Shown here in pieces: positions 9,229 through 17,257 of a DNA stretch of 64,000 bases. The notes under the pieces were generated by a model. That model did not search any database. It was not told the DNA's origin and saw only the letters and a list, made by a program, of their open reading frames with translations. Every line of letters starts with the position of its first letter. Position 1 is the stretch's first letter. The position numbers and the translations under genes were made by a program. This DNA is from Streptomyces sp. NBC_01231 (GTDB lineage Bacteria > Actinomycetota > Actinomycetes > Streptomycetales > Streptomycetaceae), in contig CP108521.1 of the NCBI GenBank assembly GCA_035999765.1, forward strand, positions 7,936,001 through 8,000,000, given 5' to 3'.

Positions 9229-11541
9229 ATGAGCCAGCAGGGGGGACAGCCCACCGGTCACGAGGACGACTGGTGGGGTCAGCTGTACGACGACTCCACC
9301 GACGACACGGGCCCCGCGCCCACACCGGACTCCCTCGACGAACGCTTCGCCTCGGCGGCGGACGCGGTGGAAGGACGGTCCGGAGCCCGCGCGGAGACGG
9401 AAGGCGTGATCCCGGCGCCGCGGTCCAGTGCGGGAGGGTCCCCGGAAGGCGGAGGGCCGGGGGCTGCGCCGGATGTCGTGGACACCGTGCCCGCCGCGCA
9501 TGCGGGGCAGGACCCGCGTTCCACGCCGTTCGCGTCGCAGCGTGCCCCCTGGGAGCCGCCGCCCGACCGGCCCCGGGGACCTGCGACCTTCCCGCCCGGC
9601 CCCAAGCCACCGGGCTTCACGGAACGGGAACCCGGGGCGACGAGGGACCCGGCGACGGGCCCACGAACCTCCCCGGAGCCCCCGACCACGACCGCCCCAC
9701 CCTCGCGAGTCCCCGTGGACGCGGCCCTGGGCACACGGATTCCTCCGGACGGAGACCCGATCTCGCGGAGCCCCGGGAGCACACCGCCGGGCTCGCAGAG
9801 CCCTGATGTCGCGCCTCCGCCCTCGTGGATCCCTCCGGACTCACCCCCGCTTCCCACGGGGCCCCCTCCGCCCCCACCTCCCTTCGCACCCCCGCTCCCG
9901 ACGGCCCCGCCCACCGGGGGAGCCACCGGCCCCGCTCCGGCCGAAGCGACCGACACCGACAGGGGCACCGGCCCCGACACCGGCCCCGACACCGGCCCCG
10001 ACCAGGACCTTCCCGCGACCGACCTCCCGAAGGCTCCACCCCCCGCCGGCCCTGCGCCGCAGCCTCGGCCCTGGGAGTCACCGGGCGTCGCCGCCCGCGC
10101 CGGTGAGGCCCCCGTCGGTGCCACCCCTCCTCCCGCCGACGCTCCGTCCCGTGGCCTTCCCTGGGGACCGCCGGGCGCCCCGGCCGCCGCGGATGCCCGG
10201 TCCGCCGCACCAGGCCCCGGGGATGCCCGGTCCGCTGCTCCGGCGGGTCCGGAGCGAGGTGCCGCGGAGGTCTCATCCGCCGTCGACGCTCCGTCCCATG
10301 GTCTTCCCTGGGGGCCGCCGGGCGCCCCGGCCGCCGCGGATGCCCGGTCCGTCACTCCGGCCGGCCCGGAGCCAGATGCCGCGGACGTGACTCTCGCCGC
10401 CGACGCCCCGCCCTTCGCCGCCAGTGGCACTCCGGCCGCCGCGACGAACACCGGAGTCGGTTCGCTGTGGGACGACATGCGAGCGCCCGGCCGGGGGGAG
10501 CCCGGTCAGGCACCGGGCCCGGACGCTGCTTCCGCCCCGCAGGGAAGCCGCCTCGACGTCCCCCTCGTCCCGCCCGAGCCCGTCGGGCACGTCGGCTCCG
10601 GGCCGCCCACCTACGAGGCCGAGCCCACCGCGCTGCCCCCGGCCGACCCGGACGATCTCGACGACCTCGTGGCGGACACCGTGCTGGACGGAGCCCGGTA
10701 CGGGGCCTGCACACTGCGTGCTGCCTCGGTGCGCGGCGACTCCGCACGGTTCCGCGGCGAGCCGCGACGCGACTCCCTCCTCACCGCCCGTTTCGGTACG
10801 GGCGACCACGCACTGGTCCTCGTCGCGATGGCGACCGGCGCCCGCGCCACCCCCGGTGCCCACCGCGCGGCCGCCGAGGCCTGCCACTGGATCGGCCGGG
10901 CCGTGGGCCGCAGTCACGCCCGGCTCGCCGAGGACATCAGGGCGGGCCGGCGTGGCGACCTGAAGTCCGGCCTGCACCGCCTCACCGACCGCAGCCTCGG
11001 CAAACTCCGCGCCGGCGCCGCCGAACAGGGCATCGACCCCGAGGAGTACGCCGCCACCCTGCGCTGCCTCCTCCTCCCCGCCGACCCCGACTGCCGCACC
11101 CGCGTCTTCTTCGGCGTCGGAGACGGCGGACTGTTCCGGCTGCGCGACGGCGATTGGCAGGACATCGAGCCGCGTGTCCTCGACGTCACCGGCGAACCGG
11201 TCGTCGGCTTCGGCTCACTGCCCGCCGAGACCCCCGAGGGCGACCGCCTCACCATGGACCTGGGCATCCCGACACCCCCGAGCCCCTACGAGCCGGCCCT
11301 GGAACCGCCCCGCGAGCCCTTCCGTTTCCGCGCCTCGATCGCCCGCCCGGGTGACACGCTGCTGATGTGCACCGGGGGCCTGGCCGAGCCGTTGCGCGGC
11401 GAGCCGGAGCTGGGCCGGTACCTCACCGGCCGATGGTCCGATCCCACCCCGCCCGGCCTCGCCGCGTTCCTGGCCGACGCCCAGGTCCGGGTCAAGGGCT
11501 ACGCGGACGACCGCACGGCTGCCGCTGTCTGGGAGGCGTGA
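9229..11541 (+). CDS. Large Pro-rich protein with C-terminal PP2C-like phosphatase domain
   Basis: The 770-residue protein starts with acidic 'GHEDDWWGQLYDDSTDD', continues with about 420 residues of Pro/Ala/Gly-rich low-complexity sequence and ends with a roughly 300-residue globular domain. That domain resembles PP2C-type Ser/Thr phosphatases: 'RGDSARFRGEPRRDSLL' where PP2Cs carry the R..D start motif, a 'FGTGDHALVLVAMATG' strand where D-G motifs sit, 'VFFGVGDGGLFRLRDGDW' and a closing 'GYADDRTAAAVWE' that fits the terminal DD metal motif. Some metal-binding aspartates may be missing, so activity is uncertain. ATG at 9229 is chosen over longer frames because the acidic N-terminus is the natural start; the ribosome site is weak. 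The linker carries an internal repeat. Confidence 0.72.
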   Translation: MSQQGGQPTGHEDDWWGQLYDDSTDDTGPAPTPDSLDERFASAADAVEGRSGARAETEGVIPAPRSSAGGSPEGGGPGAAPDVVDTVPAAHAGQDPRSTPFASQRAPWEPPPDRPRGPATFPPGPKPPGFTEREPGATRDPATGPRTSPEPPTTTAPPSRVPVDAALGTRIPPDGDPISRSPGSTPPGSQSPDVAPPPSWIPPDSPPLPTGPPPPPPPFAPPLPTAPPTGGATGPAPAEATDTDRGTGPDTGPDTGPDQDLPATDLPKAPPPAGPAPQPRPWESPGVAARAGEAPVGATPPPADAPSRGLPWGPPGAPAAADARSAAPGPGDARSAAPAGPERGAAEVSSAVDAPSHGLPWGPPGAPAAADARSVTPAGPEPDAADVTLAADAPPFAASGTPAAATNTGVGSLWDDMRAPGRGEPGQAPGPDAASAPQGSRLDVPLVPPEPVGHVGSGPPTYEAEPTALPPADPDDLDDLVADTVLDGARYGACTLRAASVRGDSARFRGEPRRDSLLTARFGTGDHALVLVAMATGARATPGAHRAAAEACHWIGRAVGRSHARLAEDIRAGRRGDLKSGLHRLTDRSLGKLRAGAAEQGIDPEEYAATLRCLLLPADPDCRTRVFFGVGDGGLFRLRDGDWQDIEPRVLDVTGEPVVGFGSLPAETPEGDRLTMDLGIPTPPSPYEPALEPPREPFRFRASIARPGDTLLMCTGGLAEPLRGEPELGRYLTGRWSDPTPPGLAAFLADAQVRVKGYADDRTAAAVWEA
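10138..10409 (+). repeat. Coding tandem repeat in the Pro/Ala-rich linker
   Basis: Two near-identical blocks, at about 10138-10230 and 10282-10360, encode 'DAPSxGLPWGPPGAPAAADA' followed by 'RS...PAGPE'. A degenerate third block follows. They lengthen the disordered linker and are probably recombination-prone. Confidence 0.7.
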
Positions 11542-11556
11542 CGGTCCGGGTCACGC
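11536..11556 (+). terminator. Short hairpin overlapping the stop codon of the PP2C-like gene
   Basis: A 7-bp stem, GCGTGAC with GTCACGC, encloses a 7-nt loop and includes the TGA stop. It lies between convergent genes. Confidence 0.5.
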
Positions 11557-11574
11557 CCCCCAGGTGAGACGTCG

Positions 11575-13113
11575 TCAGGCATAGGGCGTCCAACGACGTC
11601 CGGAGGTGTCGTACATGTACCGCGACAGGCCCTTGATGCCGCTGGTGCGGAACGGGCGGCCGTGGTCGTCGATGCGGATCGTGCCGGAGCGGCCCTGGGA
11701 GGACCAGTCGAGCTCCAGATACCACTGGCAGTCGCAGGTATCCGTCTGCGCGCTGACCAGCAGCACCTCCGGGTCCTCGGCGGAGACCCGGTAGGGGAAC
11801 TGCACCGCGGGGATGGTGTGTTCGCTGTCGGCGCCGGGGAGCGAGCGGACGACGGGCCGGTCGGCGTCCAGGTTCACCGCGAAGGTCCTGGGCGTGAGCT
11901 CGCCGCCGCAGCCCTGGTCCATGGCGAAGGCGTTGCCGGAGGCGGGCGCGGCACGGCCGACGACGCGGACCCGCAGCGCGTCCAGGACCACGGCCGTGGA
12001 CGACCGGCCCTGCACCGAGATCCGCACGATCGTCTCGTGGCCGTGCACCGCGTCCTGGGTCGCCGCCCAGGTGCCCGCGTCCTGCTGGACCGGGGGCGGC
12101 GGGACCTGCTGGGGCGTCTTGTCGATCACGTAGTCGTGGCCGCAGCCCAGGTTCCAGACCTGGGAGTCGGCCGTCCAGGCGGGAGGCTGGACGGCGGACG
12201 CGGGGGCGTCGCCCTGTGCGGCCGCCGACGGGCCGTCCTTCTTCCCGGGGGCCGTGGAAGCCCGCGCCTCGGCTGAGGGCGAGCCAGAGGGCGACGACGT
12301 CGAGGAGCCGCTCGGCGAGGCGCTGGGGGAGGGCCGGCGGGTGGGGTGCGCGGGGCGGTGGGACTTGTCCGTGTCCGTCGTAGGGGCCCGGTCGGGGGCG
12401 GTGCCGACGGTGTCGGCCGGAGGGTGGTCCGTCGACAGGGCCGCCAGGCTGCCGAGCGTCGCCAGGAGCACGGTCGCCACGGCCGCACCGAGCAGGGCCT
12501 GCCGACGGCGGTACCAGGGACGACGGGCCGACGGTCCTTGCGTGGCCGCACCAGGCCGGGAGCCCGCGCCCGGAACGATGACGCCGGATCCCGCACCGGG
12601 CGCGGCCACGGAACCCCCGGCGACCTCGACCAGTTCCGGCATGTCGTCGCCCGAGCCCGGCGTGTATGCGCCCGAGCCAGGCGTGTCGTCACCCGAGCCA
12701 GGCGTGTCGTCCCCCGGATCTGGCATGACGTCACCCGGGCCCGAGATGCCCGACCTGGAAACCTGCGTCAGCTCCTCCGTCTGCGGCGTCCCCTCGTGCC
12801 GCGCCGGATCAGTGGCGCCGTCCACCGTGCCGTCCGGGGCACCGTCGGCGGTTCGTGGGCGCTGCCGGGCCGCCACGGCGAGGAGCCACCGGCGGTGCAG
12901 TTCGAGCCGTTCCTCGGGTGTCGCCGCGCAGAACGCCGCGAACCGTTCCACGGGAGCGAAGTCCAGGGGTACCGCGTCACCCGAGCAGTAGCGGTGCAGC
13001 GTAGAGGTGTTCATGTTCAGGCGCCGCGCCAGCGAGCCGTAACTGCGGTCCGTGCGGTCCTTCAGTTCTCTCAGTAATGCCGCGAACTCCGCTACGTCGT
13101 CCTCGCCAGACAC
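11575..13113 (-). CDS. Membrane-anchored XRE-type HTH protein with extracytoplasmic domain
   Basis: The 512-residue protein begins with an XRE-like HTH at about 5-65 ('FAALLRELKDRTDRSYGSLARRLNMNTSTLHRYC'), a form common in Streptomyces. A low-complexity acidic/Gly-Pro region follows with repeats of 'PGSGDDTPGSG'. A basic segment leads to a single TM helix (RRRQALLGAAVATVLLATLGSLAAL). A Ser/Thr/Pro linker then leads to a C-terminal domain of about 150 residues with conserved-looking Cys and Trp residues ('VWNLGCGHDYVID', 'DTCDCQWYLELDW'). Topology should put the HTH inside and the Cys-rich domain outside, giving a one-component transmembrane regulator. The GTG at 13113 is preceded by GGGGGAA and begins exactly at the HTH; longer frames add unlikely sequence. 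No ligand is known to me. Confidence 0.75.
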   Translation of the reverse strand: MSGEDDVAEFAALLRELKDRTDRSYGSLARRLNMNTSTLHRYCSGDAVPLDFAPVERFAAFCAATPEERLELHRRWLLAVAARQRPRTADGAPDGTVDGATDPARHEGTPQTEELTQVSRSGISGPGDVMPDPGDDTPGSGDDTPGSGAYTPGSGDDMPELVEVAGGSVAAPGAGSGVIVPGAGSRPGAATQGPSARRPWYRRRQALLGAAVATVLLATLGSLAALSTDHPPADTVGTAPDRAPTTDTDKSHRPAHPTRRPSPSASPSGSSTSSPSGSPSAEARASTAPGKKDGPSAAAQGDAPASAVQPPAWTADSQVWNLGCGHDYVIDKTPQQVPPPPVQQDAGTWAATQDAVHGHETIVRISVQGRSSTAVVLDALRVRVVGRAAPASGNAFAMDQGCGGELTPRTFAVNLDADRPVVRSLPGADSEHTIPAVQFPYRVSAEDPEVLLVSAQTDTCDCQWYLELDWSSQGRSGTIRIDDHGRPFRTSGIKGLSRYMYDTSGRRWTPYA

Positions 13114-13335
13114 CGTTCCCCCGCGTTCGTCGGGCCCAGGAAGGTATCCCAGGCACTCCCTATACCTGCACGTCAGATGGCCTGGGATGGTTCCACCGTG
13201 GCCGATCGGGCGGGGACGGTTGCGGCCGGCCCCGGAGACGGCTGATGCTCTTGGTGTCGCACCGACCAGAGCCGGACCGACCATCCGCCGCCGGTGCGCC
13301 ATCCCACACCATGCACTCATTCACGGGGGACACCC

Positions 13336-13953
13336 ATGCCACAGCGCACCCGAGCAGGAGCGCTCACCGTACTCGCCGTCACGGGCCTCACGCTCGGCGC
13401 CGTGCTCGCCGAACCGGCGGCCGCCGCCACGAGCAGGCCCGGCTTCCTCTCCGCCGCGGACCTGCCGCCCCACCCCACCTCGTCGTGGACGGCCGGCAAG
13501 GTCACCGGAGGTGAGCCGGAGGACCTCGAGTGGGACACCTGTCTGCGGGCACTGCCGGGCCACGAGAACGTGTGGTACCGCGACTTCCGGACCGACCTCG
13601 AGACGAACGCCCGGCAGATCACCGTCGTCCTGCCGGACACCGGTTCGGCGAAGTCCCTGGTCTCGGCGCTGAACAAGGACATCACGTCCTGCCCGGTGCG
13701 GATCGAGGGGGCCGACCCCGAGGTCGAGGCCACCAGCAGGGACTACGGCACGCTGCCCGTCGAGGAGGGCGCCCACGTACACGGCCTACACACCGAGACC
13801 TCCTGGGGCGCGACCGACATCAGCCTCATCTCCGTGGGCCGTGACGGCCGGACCGTGACGGTCGTGGACTGGGGCCAGATGGGCGACTTCGACGACGCGC
13901 CGGTCAAGGCCTTCAAGAAGACGACGACGGCCGCCGTCAACAAGCTCCACTGA
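13336..13953 (+). CDS. Secreted protein of unknown function
   Basis: A 205-residue protein with a clear Sec signal peptide (MPQRTRAGALTVLAVTGLTLGAVLAEPAAAA, cleavage after about residue 31). The mature part contains two cysteines ('WDTCLRAL' and 'DITSCPV') that could form a disulfide. It resembles in outline the extracellular sensor domains (PknH/LppH type) common in actinobacteria, but I cannot confirm that. It is divergent from the membrane HTH gene. The start at 13336 has CGGGGGA upstream. The stop codon lies within a short tandem repeat. Confidence 0.7.
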   Translation: MPQRTRAGALTVLAVTGLTLGAVLAEPAAAATSRPGFLSAADLPPHPTSSWTAGKVTGGEPEDLEWDTCLRALPGHENVWYRDFRTDLETNARQITVVLPDTGSAKSLVSALNKDITSCPVRIEGADPEVEATSRDYGTLPVEEGAHVHGLHTETSWGATDISLISVGRDGRTVTVVDWGQMGDFDDAPVKAFKKTTTAAVNKLH

Positions 13954-14006
13954 GCGCGGCCGTCAACAAGCTCCACTGAGCGCGGCCGTCAACCAGCTCC
14001 ACTGAC
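13935..14006 (+). repeat. 26-bp tandem repeat spanning the stop codon, three copies
   Basis: The last codons and stop of the secreted protein gene are repeated at 13935, 13961 and 13987 with a 26-bp period; the third copy has one change (AAG to CAG). Only the first copy is read in frame because the stop is in it. Confidence 0.9.
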
Positions 14007-14052
14007 CGCGTCGCGCGACCACCCAGGCTCGCGCGACCACCGGAAAAGACCA

Positions 14053-14090
14053 GGGCCGCCCTCTCGCCACGGGGGTCGGGAGGGCGGCCC
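14053..14090 (+). terminator. Strong hairpin terminator
   Basis: An 11-bp stem (14053-14063 with 14080-14090, GGGCCGCCCTC paired with GAGGGCGGCCC) lies between two co-oriented secreted-protein genes. Confidence 0.8.
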
Positions 14091-14138
14091 GTACCGCACC
14101 GTCATCGACCACAGCACGTACGAAACCGGGGAACACAC

Positions 14139-14618
14139 ATGAACCGCGACACGACCACCCGCCGCACCGCCACCCGCCGCACGGCCGTGGCCGCAGCCCT
14201 CGCCCTGGCCCTCGGCCTCGGTGCCACGGCCCAGGCCTCCGCCGGCCCACCGCGTTCCGTCAGCGGCAAGCCCTCCGACAACATCACCCGTATCGCCGAC
14301 TTCTACGGTGCCTACATCGACGCGGTGACCGACGCGGACGACGGCGGCAGGCTGGCGGACGCACTGCGCAGGAACTACCTCAGCGTCGGCTTCCAGAAGG
14401 AACTGGCGGCCTGGGAGGCGAAGGAGCACGCCAACGGCGTCCTGCGTGCCCAGAACGTCCCGCTCGCGTGGAAGGTGACCGACAACGGCACCGCGGACTA
14501 CACCGAGGCCGTGGTCACCCTCACCTGGGGCGGCGGTGAGACGAGCAGGCTCGTCGTCGACATGGACGGCGGCCACAAGATCTTCCACATCGGTACGAAG
14601 GGTGTTGCGGGCAAGTAG
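14139..14618 (+). CDS. Small secreted protein of unknown function
   Basis: A 159-residue protein with an Arg-rich n-region (MNRDTTTRRTATRRTAVAAA), a hydrophobic core 'LALALGLGATAQASA' and a predicted cleavage after about residue 36. A mature domain of roughly 120 residues follows, rich in charged and aromatic residues ('FYGAYIDAVTD', 'FQKELAAWEAKEHANG', 'AVVTLTWGGGETSRLVVDM'). Six or seven beta-strand-like stretches suggest a small fold of the NTF2 or lipocalin kind, but I do not recognise a family. It lacks cysteines. The ATG at 14139 follows GGGGAAC. Confidence 0.7.
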   Translation: MNRDTTTRRTATRRTAVAAALALALGLGATAQASAGPPRSVSGKPSDNITRIADFYGAYIDAVTDADDGGRLADALRRNYLSVGFQKELAAWEAKEHANGVLRAQNVPLAWKVTDNGTADYTEAVVTLTWGGGETSRLVVDMDGGHKIFHIGTKGVAGK

Positions 14619-15261
14619 CAGTCTCTGAGCCCACCGCGGCCGTATCACCCCACCGCCGCTGCGAGCCCCCCGAGTGCGCGGGTGAGCGACCACTGGATTC
14701 CGGCCAGTTTCGCAAGCCGCGCGCACGCGGATCTCCCCGCACCCGACGTCCGTGACCGACCGTCACACCCCTTCGTCGGGTGGACGAGGCCGACAAACCG
14801 AAGACGGTGGACGGGCCCGTCGGCTGCGGTCACCGTCCCTCGGGCGCGTGGAGTCGGGACGGTCGGTGCGGCCGCAGCCCTCTGGAGCGGCCGCACCGGT
14901 CCGCCTCCGTTCGCTCCGAACGCCGGGGCGACGATCGGCAGGTGACGGTTGCGCAGGCTGATGCTTCAGTGGCGTTCCGGCGGCGCCGTACAACAGGCTC
15001 TTCGGCCCGGAGACCGGGAGCGGTTTCGCCGGGTGTCCCGAGTCGATCACCGCCTCGAACGGGCGGCGCGCGCCCGCGCCTTGGCGGCGCTCGGACGGCG
15101 CTGTCCGGCAGGGCGTACGCCCTGCCGGACAGCGACACAACCGTGGCTGAACACCTGGCCGTTGAGGATTCGACATGACTGGCCCGTGGGCCAATGGGCA
15201 AGGATCCCCGTGAACGTGTTCGAGCAGGAGGGGAACCGACATCGGCACGCGGGCGGGGGTC
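14619..15261. other. Long intergenic region with a perfect palindrome, no convincing gene
   Basis: About 640 bp between the secreted protein and the RsbW-like gene. Several open frames exist on both strands, but none has a good ribosome site plus a recognisable protein. One on the minus strand near 14645-14896 could encode 83 residues and is not supported further. The outstanding feature is a 36-bp perfect palindrome at 15099-15134. The last 100 bp presumably hold the promoter of the RsbW-like gene. Confidence 0.5.
15099..15134. repeat. 36-bp perfect palindrome
   Basis: Positions 15099-15116 are exactly the reverse complement of 15117-15134, with the axis in a central GTAC and no loop. It could be a protein-binding operator, a cruciform or a processed terminator. 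It lies 128 bp before the RsbW-like gene. Confidence 0.85.
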
Positions 15262-15744
15262 ATGAAGAGGCAGGCACGAGGAGGCGGTCCCATCGCGATA
15301 GGGGCCTTCTCGGCGGAGACAGTGGAGGAAGAAGCCGACAGCGTCCGGGACGAGGCGCAGGCGCAGCAGCTCAACCGCAGACTCGGACGGGCGGACCTGG
15401 GGGCGGTGCCCGAGACGCGCAGGGCGTTGCGCGCGTTGTTGCGGCACTGGGGGCGGCCCGGGCGAGCGGAGGTGGCGGAGCTGCTGACCAGTGAGCTCGT
15501 CACCAACGCGCTCGTCCACACCGACCGCGACGCGGTCCTGACGGCGACCGTCGGACCCCGTGGTCTCAGGGTGGAGGTACGGGACTTCGTGGCCCGCAGG
15601 CCGCGGCTGTGCGCACCGAAAGCCGACGACGGTACGCACGGCCGGGGTCTCGTCCTGGTGCAGTCCCTCGCTGACGCGTGGGGCGTGCGGGTGCACGGGG
15701 TGGGAAAGGCGGTGTGGTTCGAACTGGACGCGGGCATCGCGTGA
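15262..15744 (+). CDS. RsbW-like ATP-binding protein (GHKL anti-sigma/serine kinase type)
   Basis: A 160-residue protein with a single HATPase_c fold of the type found in Streptomyces anti-sigma regulators. The N-box 'ELLTSELVTNALVHT' lies at about 74-88, the G1-like 'LRVEVRDFV' at about 104-112 and the G2 'HGRGLVLVQSLADAWGV' at about 128-144. The first 45 residues are a charged, Gln/Arg-rich extension. Such proteins bind and inhibit a sigma factor or phosphorylate an anti-anti-sigma; no partner is encoded next to it. The gene is isolated between a palindrome upstream and a strong terminator downstream. Confidence 0.85.
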   Translation: MKRQARGGGPIAIGAFSAETVEEEADSVRDEAQAQQLNRRLGRADLGAVPETRRALRALLRHWGRPGRAEVAELLTSELVTNALVHTDRDAVLTATVGPRGLRVEVRDFVARRPRLCAPKADDGTHGRGLVLVQSLADAWGVRVHGVGKAVWFELDAGIA

Positions 15745-15760
15745 AACCACCCCGCACCAC

Positions 15761-15816
15761 ACCGACCACACAGCACCGACCACACAGCACCGACCACACA
15801 GCACCGACCACACAGC
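15761..15816. repeat. 14-bp tandem repeat, four copies
   Basis: The unit ACCGACCACACAGC is repeated exactly at 15761, 15775, 15789 and 15803, directly after the RsbW-like gene. Confidence 0.9.
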
Positions 15817-15837
15817 ACCACACCGCAGACACGACAC

Positions 15838-15875
15838 GGGACGGGGCGCGGCTCGCATGAGCCGCGCCCCGTCCC
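15838..15875. terminator. Bidirectional terminator between convergent genes
   Basis: A perfect 17-bp stem (15838-15854 with 15859-15875) encloses the loop GCAT. It serves the RsbW-like gene and the DUF2637 gene, which converge here. Confidence 0.9.
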
Positions 15876-15904
15876 GGTGGTGCCGTGTGTCTCGTCCGGT
15901 GTCT

Positions 15905-16954
15905 CTAGCCGAACTGCTGCTCCAGGTCCTTGAGCTTGCGCTCCAGGGAGTCGAGGCGCGGCAGGGCCATGGTGTCGTCCTCCGCGGTGAGGTCGACGGA
16001 GGAGGTGGTGGTGGATTCAGATCCGCTGCGGACGGGTTCCAGGGACGGGCGTGAGCGCACGGGCAGTTGCTCCGGCGTCGATATGGCAGGCTCCGCGGTG
16101 GCTCGCTCCGAGGCCCGCTCCAGGGTGGCCTGCGTCTCCAATTGCCGGCCGCGGCCGACGAAGCCGCGGTGGCCCCGGCTGATCGCCTTGAGCTGCGCCC
16201 GCTCGACCCGCTCCTTGTCGCGGCGGCGCAGTCGGGCCGCCTCCTTCTGACGCTTGTCCTCGCGGACCTCGTCGACGGCCTCGTCGAGGCTGCGCACCCC
16301 TTCCAGGAGCATCAGCGACCACGCGCTGTACGTCTCGCGGGGCGCCCGCATCCAGCGGACGACACGGATCTGCGGCAGCGGACGCGGCACCAGACCCTGT
16401 TCGCGCAGGGCCGCCCGGCGGGTCTGCTTCAGCGCGCGGTCGAAGAGGACGGCCGCCGACAGGGACATGCCGGAGAAGAACTGCGGCGCACCGTCGTGGC
16501 CGAGGCCCCTGGGCGCGTGCACCCAGTTGAACCAGGCCGCGGCGCCCGCGAACGTCCATACCAGTATCCGGGAGCCGAGCGCGGCGTCACCGTGGCTGGC
16601 CTCGCGGACCGCGAGGACCGAGCAGAACATCGCCGCACCGTCCAGGCCGAACGGGACCAGGTACTCCCAGCCGCCGGACAGGTTGAGGTTCTGCTGGCCG
16701 AAGCCGACCAGGCCGTGGAAGGAGAGCGCGGCGGCCACCGCCGCGCAGCAGAACAGCAGGACGTAGGAGGCGGTGCCGTATATGGCTTCCTTGCGCCTGC
16801 GGCGTTCCTCGCTGCGCTCCCACGAGTCGTCCGCGCTCGCTTTCGCCCCCGAGGAGCGCTTGCCGCGCGCCAGCACCGCTACCGCCGCCAGCATGCCCAG
16901 GAGGAGTACGGCGCCCGGAAGCAGCCAGTTCAGCGATATGTCGGTAAGTCTCAT
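15905..16954 (-). CDS. DUF2637 membrane protein (SpdB-like)
   Basis: The 349-residue protein has an N-terminal membrane anchor (WLLPGAVLLLGMLAAVAVLA) and a basic, Ser-rich stretch. Then comes the DUF2637 core with three or four TM helices: 'ASYVLLFCCAAVAAALSFHGLVGF', 'YLVPFGLDGAAMFCSVLAV' and 'ILVWTFAGAAAWFNWVHAP'. The C-terminal 150 residues are soluble, strongly charged and probably coiled coil (VDEVREDKRQKEAARLRRRDKERVERAQ), ending in 'LDSLERKLKDLEQQFG'. DUF2637 proteins occur on Streptomyces chromosomes and conjugative plasmids (spread proteins), but this chromosomal copy has no plasmid neighbours. ATG at 16954 has AAGGGA upstream. Confidence 0.82.
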   Translation of the reverse strand: MRLTDISLNWLLPGAVLLLGMLAAVAVLARGKRSSGAKASADDSWERSEERRRRKEAIYGTASYVLLFCCAAVAAALSFHGLVGFGQQNLNLSGGWEYLVPFGLDGAAMFCSVLAVREASHGDAALGSRILVWTFAGAAAWFNWVHAPRGLGHDGAPQFFSGMSLSAAVLFDRALKQTRRAALREQGLVPRPLPQIRVVRWMRAPRETYSAWSLMLLEGVRSLDEAVDEVREDKRQKEAARLRRRDKERVERAQLKAISRGHRGFVGRGRQLETQATLERASERATAEPAISTPEQLPVRSRPSLEPVRSGSESTTTSSVDLTAEDDTMALPRLDSLERKLKDLEQQFG

Positions 16955-17257
16955 CTGGGGTCCCTTGCATTGGGATAGGGCGTAACGCCCGCCATAGTGG
17001 CCCAATCCGATCGGCCCTCAGGGGCTTTCGGGGCAAGAGGCCGCCAAGGAAGTGCAAGGGATTGTTCAGGGCGGCGTTTTGCTCGAACTGCCGCTTGAGG
17101 GGCGGGAGTTGAGTTCGAACAAGACTACCCGTACGAGTGGTTCCACGGACAGTTCCCGCGGCCGGTGAGGAAGTTGTGAAGTGGCTGTAACCGTGCGGGT
17201 GGCCCGGTCGAGGGGGATCCTACGGGACGTCGTCCGGCGGCCCGCCCTGAGGGTCCC
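16955..17257. other. Promoter region of the DUF2637 gene
   Basis: About 300 bp without a gene. It carries an imperfect inverted repeat at 17079-17122 (listed separately) and AT-richer patches consistent with a minus-strand promoter. Confidence 0.45.
17079..17122. promoter_or_regulatory. Inverted repeat upstream of the DUF2637 gene
   Basis: TTGCTCGAACT at 17079 and AGTTCGAACAA at 17112 are inverted copies with one mismatch, separated by 22 bp (two helical turns). A regulator that binds two half-sites could act here. Confidence 0.5.

Noticed and set aside
14645..14896. 83-residue minus-strand ORF in the gap before the RsbW-like gene
   Set aside because: No ribosome site and no recognisable features; not reported as a gene.
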